From the NCBI GenBank assembly GCA_031296935.1, contig JAVDPD010000004.1:1-64000 (forward strand): a stretch of DNA of 64,000 bases, given 5' to 3'. Under the pieces are notes generated by a model. The model saw only the letters and a program-made list of their open reading frames with translations. It did no database searches and had not been told where the DNA came from. A program made the translations under genes and the position numbers. The DNA comes from Cerasicoccus maritimus. Its GTDB lineage: Bacteria; Verrucomicrobiota; Verrucomicrobiia; Opitutales; Cerasicoccaceae. Shown here one piece after another: positions 1 to 7,735 of this stretch (position 1 is the stretch's first letter; each line of letters opens with the position of its first letter).

Positions 1-99
1 TGAACATCGATGCCGAGCTTAACGGCCAGGTATTGTTTTTTGATCTATCATCGGTTGCCGGGGTGAGCAAGGGCTGGCCCCGGCTACTTCATGTTATCT

Positions 100-1566
100 C
101 TAGTCCTTGCGCAAGAAGTCGTGCAGTTGGGCAGCCAATTTCGGCCCGATGCCGGGCGCGCCCTGTAGCTCCTCCACCGAGGCGTTACGCAGTTTCTCAA
201 AGCTGCGAAAATGCTCCATCAACGCCTCCCGGCGGACCGGCCCCAAGCCCTCGAACTCATCGAGTACGCTCTCGCGGATCTTCTTGCTGCGCAGCTCGGC
301 ATTGAAGCTGTTGGCAAAACGGTGCGCCTCGTCGCGCAATCGCTGAAGCAGGTGCAGCGCGGGGCTGTAGTCGGGCAAATTGATCGACTCGCGGTCATCG
401 CCAAAGACGATCGTTTCCTCCCGTTTGGCCAAGCCAAACAGCATCGGCGGCTCGATACCCAGCACCAGAAACGCCTTCATCGCGGCGTGGACCTGCCCCA
501 CCCCGCCGTCGATCACCACAATGTCCGGAAACTCCTTTTCCTCCTCATACAGACGACGGTAGCGGCGGCCCACGACCTCCTCCATCGCGCGAAAGTCGTC
601 ATTGCCCACGAAGCTCTTGATGCGGTAGCGACGGTAGTTCGCTTTGTCGGGCTTGCCGTCAGCAAAGCGCACCATCGAGGCCACCACGAAGCTCCCCGAA
701 ATGTGCGAAATATCAAAGCACTCCAGCGTGCGCGGGCGCCGTTTCATGCCAAGGACTTTTTTTAAGATGTCCGCCGCCTCATCCGCGCCTGGCATGGCCA
801 GGCGGGGCTCCCGCACAAACCGGCGCTGCTGCCGCAGGGTCTTCTTGAGCGCAAACATCACGTCGCGCAGGTGGGCGGCTTTTTCAAAACGCTGGTCCGC
901 GGCGGCCTGCTGCATCTCGGCTTCGATGTCCTTCACCCACTCACGCGTCTTGCCTTCCAAAAACGCCAAACCCGCCGTGACCCGCTCGTGGTATTCCTCG
1001 GTGGTCACGTCCTCGGTTTGACCATAAATCTCCGCGCGGGCGTCGTCATAAAGTCGCCAGCGACCGTCTTCCAATTTCTTCGGCTTGGCGTCGCCGAGCA
1101 GGATGCCAAAGCGCGTGCGCATTTCGGCCAGCGTCTTCCGCAACAGTCCACTATGCGCAAACGGCCCAAAGTAGCGAGCGCCGTCCTCCAGCTTGTTGCG
1201 GGTCAGGCGAAAACGCGGCAACTCGTTACTCACGTCCACCCGCACAAGGAGGAACTGCTTGTTATCGGTGAAGTCGGTGTTGTACTTCGGCTTGTATTGC
1301 TTGATCAGCTTGCCTTCGAGGAGGAGGGCCTCCTGCTCGCTGCGCACCTGGATGATGTCGAAGTCATGGATGAGATCGATCATTGCGACGACCTTGGGCT
1401 GGGCAATGGCCTGCTTCCGCGACGGCTGAAAGTAAGTCGACACCCGCTTTTTCAGGCTCTTGGCCTTGCCCACGTACAGCACGCCCCCGAAGCGATCCTT
1501 CATCAGGTAAACGCCGGGTCCGCTCGGCAAACGGCGGACCTTTTCCTTGAGCGTGCTGGAAATCAT
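100..1566 (-). CDS. uvrC: Compact UvrC-like excinuclease subunit
   Basis: Nucleotide excision repair nuclease that makes the dual incisions with UvrA/UvrB. The 488 residues show, in order, a GIY-YIG nuclease (about 14-95, with GVY and YVGKA, Arg41 and a conserved LLLEGKLIK segment), a UVR motif for UvrB binding (about 212-247), the RNase H-like second nuclease (FDISH with Asp285, VVIDGG with Asp353, DEAHRF with His415) and a C-terminal double helix-hairpin-helix (435-488). Usual UvrC is near 600 residues. Here the four-cysteine cluster normally found between GIY-YIG and UVR is absent (the only Cys is Cys283), and the roughly 130-residue stretch between UVR and FDISH is reduced to about 35 residues. 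Divergent from cinA. Catalytic residues are kept, so a working enzyme is likely. Confidence 0.85.
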   Translation of the reverse strand: MISSTLKEKVRRLPSGPGVYLMKDRFGGVLYVGKAKSLKKRVSTYFQPSRKQAIAQPKVVAMIDLIHDFDIIQVRSEQEALLLEGKLIKQYKPKYNTDFTDNKQFLLVRVDVSNELPRFRLTRNKLEDGARYFGPFAHSGLLRKTLAEMRTRFGILLGDAKPKKLEDGRWRLYDDARAEIYGQTEDVTTEEYHERVTAGLAFLEGKTREWVKDIEAEMQQAAADQRFEKAAHLRDVMFALKKTLRQQRRFVREPRLAMPGADEAADILKKVLGMKRRPRTLECFDISHISGSFVVASMVRFADGKPDKANYRRYRIKSFVGNDDFRAMEEVVGRRYRRLYEEEKEFPDIVVIDGGVGQVHAAMKAFLVLGIEPPMLFGLAKREETIVFGDDRESINLPDYSPALHLLQRLRDEAHRFANSFNAELRSKKIRESVLDEFEGLGPVRREALMEHFRSFEKLRNASVEELQGAPGIGPKLAAQLHDFLRKD

Positions 1567-1725
1567 GGCAGGGTTCTTGCGTTAAAAAGAAATGAAGCTG
1601 ACCCAAGAAAGTTACTTTCGCAAGTCGTCAAAGCATGGCCGAACTTCTCCCAAAAATCGGTCAACGGGTTGCACGATGCGGATTTCTCCTTTGACTATCA
1701 ATAGCTACGCCAAAGTTATCTAACC

Positions 1726-3072
1726 ATGCCCACTTCGACCAAAGTCGATCTCATCACGCTGGGTGACGAGCTTTTGCTCGGCATTCGCGAAAACGGACAC
1801 CTCCACTATATTGGAGGTGAGCTGGCGCGCCACGGCCTGGCGCTCCGCCGCAACGTCAGCTGTCGCGACCTGCACGACGAAATCATTGAAGCCTTTGAGC
1901 AATCCTGGAAAACTGCGGACATCGTCATCACCACCGGCGGCCTCGGCCCAACCAGTGACGACAACACCCGCGAAGTCATTGCCGAAGTCCTCGGCCGCGA
2001 GCTGGAGTTCAACGCCGACATCGAGGCGCACATTCAGGCGCGCTTTGACCGCATTGGCCGCGTCATGTGCGAGAACAACCTGAAGCAATGCTACGTGCCG
2101 CATGGTGCAGAGGTGTTGCACAATCCGCATGGCACCGCCCCCGGCATCTATTTGAGATTGGGCGAAAAGCACCTGTTCATGCTCCCCGGCCCAGCCTCAG
2201 AGCTGCGCCCGATGTTCACCGAACAAGTCCTGCCGCGCATTTGCCAGGACGGCTTTTGCAGCATCGATGACGCCTACCTGCAAATTCGCACTATGGGCAT
2301 TGGCGAAAGCGCGCTGGAAATTAAGCTGCGCCCGATCCTCGACGCCAACCCCGATGTCCACATCGCCTACTGCGCCCACCAAGGCATGGTTGACGTGCGG
2401 CTGAGCCAAGAGGGCAAGGAGGCGGATTACGCCCACCTGCGCGCCGTCGGCGACGAATGCCGCGAAGCGCTCGGCCATGACTTTGTGTGCTTCGGCCACT
2501 GCCAACTCGCGAAGTCCATCTTCAATTATCTACGCGCCCACGAGCGCACTTTAGCTGTAGCCGAGTCCTGTACCGGCGGCTTGTTGGCCAATGCGTTTAC
2601 GGATATCCCCGGTGCAAGCAAGGTCTTCGCCGGCGGCATCGTCTGCTACAGCAATGAGTCCAAGATGGAGCTGCTCGGCGTGCCGGAGTGCATCATCCTA
2701 CAGCACGGCGCCGTCAGCGCAGAGTGCGCAGTCGCGATGGCCGATGGCGCCGCCGAGCGCCTGGGCACTGACTACGCATTGTCCGTCACCGGTTTTGCGG
2801 GCCCCTGCGGCGGCACCGAGGAGAATCCCGTCGGCACGGTTTACATCGGCTACCACAGCCCACTCGGCACGTGGTGCATCCGCATGGTTCACCCGGGCGA
2901 ACGCGTGACCGTCAAAGTGCGCGCCGTCAATCGCGCCTTGGACATCATGCGCCGTAAGCTCAACAAATACAACTTCTCCGAGGCCCTCGTGTGCGAATGC
3001 CATGAGCTCCGCGACGACGACGAAGAAGAAGAAGAAGCCGTCGAAGAAGAAATCGACAACCGGCGTTTTTAA
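1726..3072 (+). CDS. cinA: CinA family protein (MoCF-like domain plus nicotinamide-nucleotide amidohydrolase)
   Basis: The N-terminal MoCF/COG1058 domain (about 7-175: ITLGDELLLG, TTGGLGPTSDD, PGPASELRPM) is followed by the CinA C-terminal domain (about 265-415: AESCTGGLL, GGIVCYSN, GFAGPCGGTEENPVG). The C-terminal domain is known to deamidate NMN in pyridine nucleotide recycling; the family is also competence- and damage-associated in some bacteria. Length of 448 is slightly above the usual 410-420 because of an acidic C-terminal tail (Asp/Glu run near 425-442). The ATG follows a 160-base divergent region shared with uvrC. Both domains look intact. Confidence 0.93.
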   Translation: MPTSTKVDLITLGDELLLGIRENGHLHYIGGELARHGLALRRNVSCRDLHDEIIEAFEQSWKTADIVITTGGLGPTSDDNTREVIAEVLGRELEFNADIEAHIQARFDRIGRVMCENNLKQCYVPHGAEVLHNPHGTAPGIYLRLGEKHLFMLPGPASELRPMFTEQVLPRICQDGFCSIDDAYLQIRTMGIGESALEIKLRPILDANPDVHIAYCAHQGMVDVRLSQEGKEADYAHLRAVGDECREALGHDFVCFGHCQLAKSIFNYLRAHERTLAVAESCTGGLLANAFTDIPGASKVFAGGIVCYSNESKMELLGVPECIILQHGAVSAECAVAMADGAAERLGTDYALSVTGFAGPCGGTEENPVGTVYIGYHSPLGTWCIRMVHPGERVTVKVRAVNRALDIMRRKLNKYNFSEALVCECHELRDDDEEEEEAVEEEIDNRRF

Positions 3073-3301
3073 ATACAGCCTCAAGTCGTGCCAAAGCCAT
3101 CGGTTAGCCGACCAGAACTCCCCCTCTGTCCTGAGTTAGACTCAAGCAGCAAACGCCGTTGGGGCGTTACTCTTCCTATGGCAGCTTTTTCTCAAAGGCA
3201 TCATCTTCCCATGCTTAGGCTTTGTCCTCAGCGCACTAGTGATGGCTAATGCGAAAAATCTTTGGTAAAATAACCTACGAAATCCAACCCCCACTGACCC
3301 C

Positions 3302-4885
3302 ATGAATCGCGACCTTGCCCTCGACAAACTCAAGAACCACGACGAGCCGTTCGACTTCGTCATCATCGGAGGCGGGGCCACCGGCCTCGGCTGCGCAGTC
3401 GACGCCGCCAGCCGCGGGCATTCCGTGGCGCTCATCGAGATGGCGGACTTCGCGCAGGCCACCTCCAGCCGCAGCACTAAGCTCGTCCACGGCGGCGTGC
3501 GCTACCTGAAGCAGGGCAATGTTTCGCTCGTTTTGGAGGCGCTCAAAGAGCGCGGCCGACTCTGCGAAAACGCCCCGCACCTCGTCAGCCATCAGGCGTT
3601 CATTGTGCCGATCTACAGCTGGTGGGAAGGCCCGTTTTACGGCATTGGCATGAAGGTTTATGACATGCTGGCTGGCCGACTCGGCTTAGAGCCTTCCGAG
3701 AACCTCAGCCGCGAAGAAACGCTGGAGCGCATCCCCACACTGGAGAAAGACGGTTTGCTGGGCGGCGTCATTTACTACGACGGCCAGTTCGACGACTCGC
3801 GACTCGCGGTGAATCTCGCGCAAACGATTTTCGACCAAGGCGGTATCGCCATCAACTACGTCAAGGCGGTCGGCCTCGAGAAGGAAGCGGGCATTATCTC
3901 CGGCGTCGAATGCGAGGACATCGAGACAAACGAACATTTCCACATCCGCGCGAAAGCGGTCATCAACGCGACCGGTGTTTTCACGGACAGCGTACGGCAC
4001 CTCGACGATCCGAGCGCGCAAACGATGATCGCTGCGAGCCAAGGCGTGCACCTCGTGTTGCCCAAGGAATTCGTCCCCGGCGACGCCGCCGTGATGGTCC
4101 CGCACACCACCGACGGGCGCGTGCTCTTCGCCGTGCCGTGGCATGAGCACGTGGTCGTTGGCACGACCGATACGCCGCTGGACCACATCGACCTGGAGCC
4201 CCGCGCGCTCGAGGAGGAAATCGACTTCATCCTGGCCAACGCCGCCCAATACCTCGCCCGCGATCCGCAGCGCAGCGACGTGCTCAGCGTCTTTGCAGGC
4301 CTGCGTCCGCTCGTGAAAAGCGGCGGCTCGGGCAACACCGCGGCGATCTCGCGCGACCACACCATCGTCGTCGCCGACAGCGGCCTCGTCACCATTTGCG
4401 GCGGCAAGTGGACGACCTACCGCAAGATGGCCGAGGACTGCATCGACCACGCCGAGCTGATTGCCGGCCTCGAGCAGCGCCCTTGCGTCACGGCCGAATT
4501 GAAGATCCACGGCCACACCGATGCCCCCGCCACCGACCACCCGCTAATGAGCCTTTACGGCAGCGACAGTGTAGACATCCATGCCGGCAACGCCGCGCAT
4601 CCCGAGCACGCCGCCCAGTTGCACCCCGATCTCCCCTACACGGTCGGCGAGGTCCACTGGGCTGTGAAACATGAGATGGCGCGCAAAGCCGAAGACGTCC
4701 TGGCCCGCCGCATGCGTGCGCTGTTTCTCAACGCCCAAGCCGCGCACGACAGCGCTCAAACTGTGGCTGAAATTCTGGCCGGCGAGCTCGGTAAAAGCGT
4801 CGGTTGGGCCGAAGCCGAAGCCCAGCGCTTCCGTAAATTGGCCAACGGCTACCGGGTGACACCGGAGCATCCGCAGAGAGATTAA
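3302..4885 (+). CDS. glpD: FAD-dependent glycerol-3-phosphate dehydrogenase
   Basis: Oxidises sn-glycerol 3-phosphate to dihydroxyacetone phosphate at the membrane and passes electrons to quinone. The 527-residue protein starts with a dinucleotide-binding motif (FVIIGGGATGLGCAVDAASR, about 19-38), then the family signature around ATSSRSTKLVHGGVRYL, an oxidoreductase core with GTTDTPLD and FAGLRPLV, and the C-terminal DAO_C helical domain. Start is the first ATG of the frame. It stands alone, with no glpK or glpF nearby. A possible weak stem-loop lies upstream (about 3153-3169) but has no good T-run. Confidence 0.94.
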   Translation: MNRDLALDKLKNHDEPFDFVIIGGGATGLGCAVDAASRGHSVALIEMADFAQATSSRSTKLVHGGVRYLKQGNVSLVLEALKERGRLCENAPHLVSHQAFIVPIYSWWEGPFYGIGMKVYDMLAGRLGLEPSENLSREETLERIPTLEKDGLLGGVIYYDGQFDDSRLAVNLAQTIFDQGGIAINYVKAVGLEKEAGIISGVECEDIETNEHFHIRAKAVINATGVFTDSVRHLDDPSAQTMIAASQGVHLVLPKEFVPGDAAVMVPHTTDGRVLFAVPWHEHVVVGTTDTPLDHIDLEPRALEEEIDFILANAAQYLARDPQRSDVLSVFAGLRPLVKSGGSGNTAAISRDHTIVVADSGLVTICGGKWTTYRKMAEDCIDHAELIAGLEQRPCVTAELKIHGHTDAPATDHPLMSLYGSDSVDIHAGNAAHPEHAAQLHPDLPYTVGEVHWAVKHEMARKAEDVLARRMRALFLNAQAAHDSAQTVAEILAGELGKSVGWAEAEAQRFRKLANGYRVTPEHPQRD

Positions 4886-4972
4886 CAATCTCCAATCAAT
4901 CGTTGGCTTAAAGTGATAGACATAGGCTGCGGAATCAGTATTCTGCGTCCAATCTCCCACTATCACCCAGCC

Positions 4973-6280
4973 ATGAAACTCCGCTTACTCCTCCCCCTCA
5001 CCTGCCTCGCTCTGTCCGCCCAAGCCGCCACGAACTGGCGCGAAGTCATGGGCCCCAGCGAAGGCACCATACCAGCACCATACCAGGAAAGCGTCGAATG
5101 GCGCGACGACCTCGACGCCGCATTCGTCGAGGCCAAGCGCGAAAACCGCCCGCTCTTCGTTACCTTTCGCTGCCCCCCCTGCGACCAATGCTCGTGGTTC
5201 GACGCCGTAGTCTTGCGCGGTAGCCAGCGCCTGACGCCGCTTTACCAGCAGTTCGTTACCGCGCGCATCACCGACGCCAAATACCTCGACGAGCGCGTGT
5301 TCAAGGTGCGCGAATTCCAGGACCTCGACCTCTCCTGGTGGGGCTACTTTCTCTCACCCGATGGCCGCATCTACGGTGTCTATGGCGGCAAAGATGAAGT
5401 CTCCGATCAGACCCGCATCAGCGAAGAAGGCCTTGCCAAGGCCATGGAACGCATCCTCGCCCATCACTATGATCCGCGCCGCCCGGCGTGGGACATCGAT
5501 GGCGACGCGCCCAACCTCAGCGGCAACGCCCGCACCCCCTACGACTTCCCCGGTGCCAAGGCCTACCTGAGTGAACACCCCAAGCTTAAAGACCAGCCCT
5601 GTCTGCATTGCCACCAGGTCAACGACATCCTGCGCACCGAGAAAATGCAGTCGGCCGATTTCAACAAAGCCACCGATTTCTACGACTGGCCGTTTCCGGA
5701 AAATGTCGGCCTGGAGCTTGATGTCGACCAAGGCTTGCTCATCAAAACCGTTGAGCCCGGCAGCGCTGCCGACCAAGCCGGCCTTAAGCCCGGCGATACC
5801 CTTGTTGTGGCCGACGGGCGCAAACTCTTCAGCAGCACCGATTTTCGCGGGGCGCTTCACCGCGCGAGCAACGGCCCCGCCAAGATCGCGGTTTACTACA
5901 ACCGCGGCGGCCAGCCAGCCCAAGCAGTGATCCAAACGGGCGAAGGCTGGAAAGCGACGAAGAACTACTGGCGCAAGTCGATCTACGATGGCCCCATCGG
6001 CCCGAGTCCGGGCTTTTTCCCGCTCAAAGGCCCCAATCAGGGCAAGGGCTCACTGTCACTCAAGGCCTACACCAGGGGTAAGCCGAACCACCCCGCAACC
6101 AAAGCTGGCCTGAAGCCGAACATGGAAGTCGTCGCCGTCGACGGCATGCGCGACGACCTCGACACTCGCCAGTTCATGACGTGGTTCAAGATGAACTACG
6201 CCGAGGGCGACAAAGTCACACTGACCGTCAAGCAAGGCGGCAAAGAGCAGGAGATCACCTACCGCCTACCGCGTAGCTAG
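4973..6280 (+). CDS. Secreted thioredoxin-like / CxxCH / PDZ protein
   Basis: A 435-residue exported protein. A Sec signal peptide (about 1-19, ending AQA-AT) decides the start; an in-frame upstream methionine at 4913 would bury it. Then come a thioredoxin-like domain (about 45-165) with an unusual C-PP-C-DQ-C triad at Cys67, Cys70 and Cys73, a single CLHCH motif at 210-214 that fits c-type heme attachment, a PDZ domain (about 245-320, GSAADQAGLKPGDTLV) and a second PDZ-like segment (about 370-430, ATKAGLKPNMEVVAVDG). Related thioredoxin-like PDZ proteins occur in Planctomycetes and Verrucomicrobia without known function. A periplasmic redox or chaperone role is inferred only. Follows glpD by 87 bases. 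Confidence 0.8.
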   Translation: MKLRLLLPLTCLALSAQAATNWREVMGPSEGTIPAPYQESVEWRDDLDAAFVEAKRENRPLFVTFRCPPCDQCSWFDAVVLRGSQRLTPLYQQFVTARITDAKYLDERVFKVREFQDLDLSWWGYFLSPDGRIYGVYGGKDEVSDQTRISEEGLAKAMERILAHHYDPRRPAWDIDGDAPNLSGNARTPYDFPGAKAYLSEHPKLKDQPCLHCHQVNDILRTEKMQSADFNKATDFYDWPFPENVGLELDVDQGLLIKTVEPGSAADQAGLKPGDTLVVADGRKLFSSTDFRGALHRASNGPAKIAVYYNRGGQPAQAVIQTGEGWKATKNYWRKSIYDGPIGPSPGFFPLKGPNQGKGSLSLKAYTRGKPNHPATKAGLKPNMEVVAVDGMRDDLDTRQFMTWFKMNYAEGDKVTLTVKQGGKEQEITYRLPRS

Positions 6281-6391
6281 GCTCGATTCTTTCGGGAATT
6301 TCAGCAGGGACATGGCATGGGCTCCACAGCTGGGGTATCTCTGGCGGACAAAGGGGTTGCGGCTATTTATCATAGCGAATACTTTGGACTC

Positions 6392-7090
6392 ATGTTCAAA
6401 ACTACTGTCTCTACGCTAGCCTGTGCGCTCATCGCCCTGCTCTGCGCCCAACCGCTATTTGCTCAAACGGCGCGCCGCGACACGACCTTAACCGTCGTCG
6501 ACGGCGAAACCGCCCTCAAGCAACTCATGGACGGCAACGCCCGCTTCATCTCGGGTGATAAAATGAATCCCGACCGCGACAAGGCGGCCCGCGCCAAAGT
6601 CGCCACCAGCCAACGCCCGATGGCAATCATCCTGAGCTGCGCGGACTCACGCGTAGCGCCGGAGATCCTATTCGACGCCGGTGTCGGCGACTTGTTTGTC
6701 ATCCGCCTAGCCGGCAACACACTAACCGAAGAAGGCCAAGCCAGCATGGAATACGCCGTGGCCGTCCTGCAATGCCAGCTGATCATGGTGCTCGGCCACG
6801 AAAGCTGCGGTGCCGTCGATGCCGGCATCAAAGCCTACCGCGATGGCGCGACTTTCCCTGGCTCCATCGACACACTGCTCGACAGCATTGAGCCCGCCGT
6901 GGCCATTGCCAGCGCCCACGGCGAGGTGACGCTCGAAGCCGCGATCGATGAAAACGTCCGCGTCGCCGCCAAGCACGTGGAGCTCGCGGGTACCATCCTC
7001 CCACGCGCAATTGCCGAAGGGAACCTCAAGGTAGTCGGCGGCGTTTACCACTTGGAAACCGGCAAAGTCGAGCTACTCGACCTCGACTAA
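6392..7090 (+). CDS. Periplasmic beta-carbonic anhydrase
   Basis: Interconverts CO2 and bicarbonate. Signal peptide at 1-24 (ALIALLCAQPLFAQ) supports the ATG at 6392 over the upstream in-frame ATG at 6317, and places the enzyme in the periplasm. Zinc ligands are visible: Cys83 in CADSR (83-87) with the Asp85-Arg87 dyad, His136 and Cys139 in HESC. The mature part of about 209 residues matches the family size. It is followed 10 bases later by a 19-base perfect palindrome (7100-7118) and converges on the discoidin-like gene. Confidence 0.92.
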   Translation: MFKTTVSTLACALIALLCAQPLFAQTARRDTTLTVVDGETALKQLMDGNARFISGDKMNPDRDKAARAKVATSQRPMAIILSCADSRVAPEILFDAGVGDLFVIRLAGNTLTEEGQASMEYAVAVLQCQLIMVLGHESCGAVDAGIKAYRDGATFPGSIDTLLDSIEPAVAIASAHGEVTLEAAIDENVRVAAKHVELAGTILPRAIAEGNLKVVGGVYHLETGKVELLDLD

Positions 7091-7099
7091 CCGCTCCCC

Positions 7100-7141
7100 A
7101 TTTGCCCATTGGGCAAATCGACCAATGCAACCGGAGGTTGC
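7100..7141 (-). repeat. Two-hairpin repeat element, copy 1
   Basis: Contains the perfect palindrome ATTTGCCCATTGGGCAAAT (7100-7118; 9-bp arms, 1-base centre) and a second hairpin GCAACC-GGA-GGTTGC (7127-7141) that ends three bases before the stop codon of the minus-strand gene at 7145. Copies 2 (42599-42661) and 3 (59286-59363) have the same order and spacing logic, but their second hairpin is GCAGCG...CGCTGC. The stem is therefore conserved by paired changes. This copy lacks the 17-base segment that follows the palindrome in the other two. No T-run follows, so it is not a canonical terminator. Confidence 0.7.
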
Positions 7142-7144
7142 TTG

Positions 7145-7669
7145 CTAGGCGGGTTCGTTGAAGTAAATTTCGATGATGTTCGTCCAGTCGGCGAACTTCT
7201 CGTTGCTGTTGCCGTGGCCGACGATCCGCAGCTGCTTGAGCTTGGTTTTCTTAAACTCAAAGACGGTTTGGTTCTCGCCTTCGCCGGGGTTTTTCACGCC
7301 CTTGGCCAGCATCTTAAATTTGCCGTTATCGCTCGTCGCCCCCAGAATATCGATCGTATAAACGCGGTCGAAGTGCTTGAAGAAAACAATCGTCACGCCG
7401 TCGAGCTCGACCTTTTTCGGAAAGGTAAAGGTGATCGTGGGCGGCTGCTCGGGCTCGCCCTCGGCGCCGGGCTGTTTTTCGCCACGCCAGGATGACTTGC
7501 CCGACACTTCGCCATCTATCGCCAAGGATGCCGGATAATCGCCCCAGCCGCCAGCGGCTTTTGACTCAGCATGGTTGGCCACGGCGGTGACCTGCGTTTT
7601 ATCCAGCGCAAAGGCGGGCGTGAGGAGCACCGCCGCAGCGGCGAAGGAAACAATACGGGAAAACTTCAT
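7145..7669 (-). CDS. Secreted discoidin (F5/8 type C)-like protein
   Basis: A 174-residue exported protein: signal peptide 1-21 (AAAAVLLTPAFA), then one beta-rich domain that fits the galactose-binding/discoidin fold (NHAESKAAGGWGDYPASLAIDG near the start, TFPKKVELDGVTIVF in the middle, LKQLRIVGHGNS...WTNIIEIYF at the end). Such domains bind carbohydrate or other cell-surface ligands. It carries no catalytic domain. The start codon is preceded without visible ribosome-binding site by a nested hairpin (7670-7720). Lies downstream of the SDR-fusion gene on the same strand. Confidence 0.7.
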   Translation of the reverse strand: MKFSRIVSFAAAAVLLTPAFALDKTQVTAVANHAESKAAGGWGDYPASLAIDGEVSGKSSWRGEKQPGAEGEPEQPPTITFTFPKKVELDGVTIVFFKHFDRVYTIDILGATSDNGKFKMLAKGVKNPGEGENQTVFEFKKTKLKQLRIVGHGNSNEKFADWTNIIEIYFNEPA

Positions 7670-7720
7670 GGCAATAGTGGTTGTGGGTTACGCGCCGAAA
7701 CGCATAACCCCTCTATTGCC
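7670..7720 (-). promoter_or_regulatory. Nested inverted repeat directly before a start codon
   Basis: Outer arms GGCAATAG (7670-7677) and CTATTGCC (7713-7720) enclose inner arms GGGTTA (7685-7690) and TAACCC (7705-7710). On the minus strand the outer right arm runs straight into the ATG of the discoidin-like gene, and no Shine-Dalgarno lies in the usual window; the nearest purine-rich stretch (GAGGGG) is inside the structure. It could regulate translation or end the transcript of the upstream SDR-fusion gene, although no T-run follows. Confidence 0.5.
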
Positions 7721-7735
7721 ACTTGGCGAGCCAGA

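Noticed and set aside
57..84. GCCGGGG/CCCCGGC stem as uvrC terminator
   Set aside because: The stem is 7 bp with a 14-base loop and no T-run follows on the minus strand, so support is too weak.
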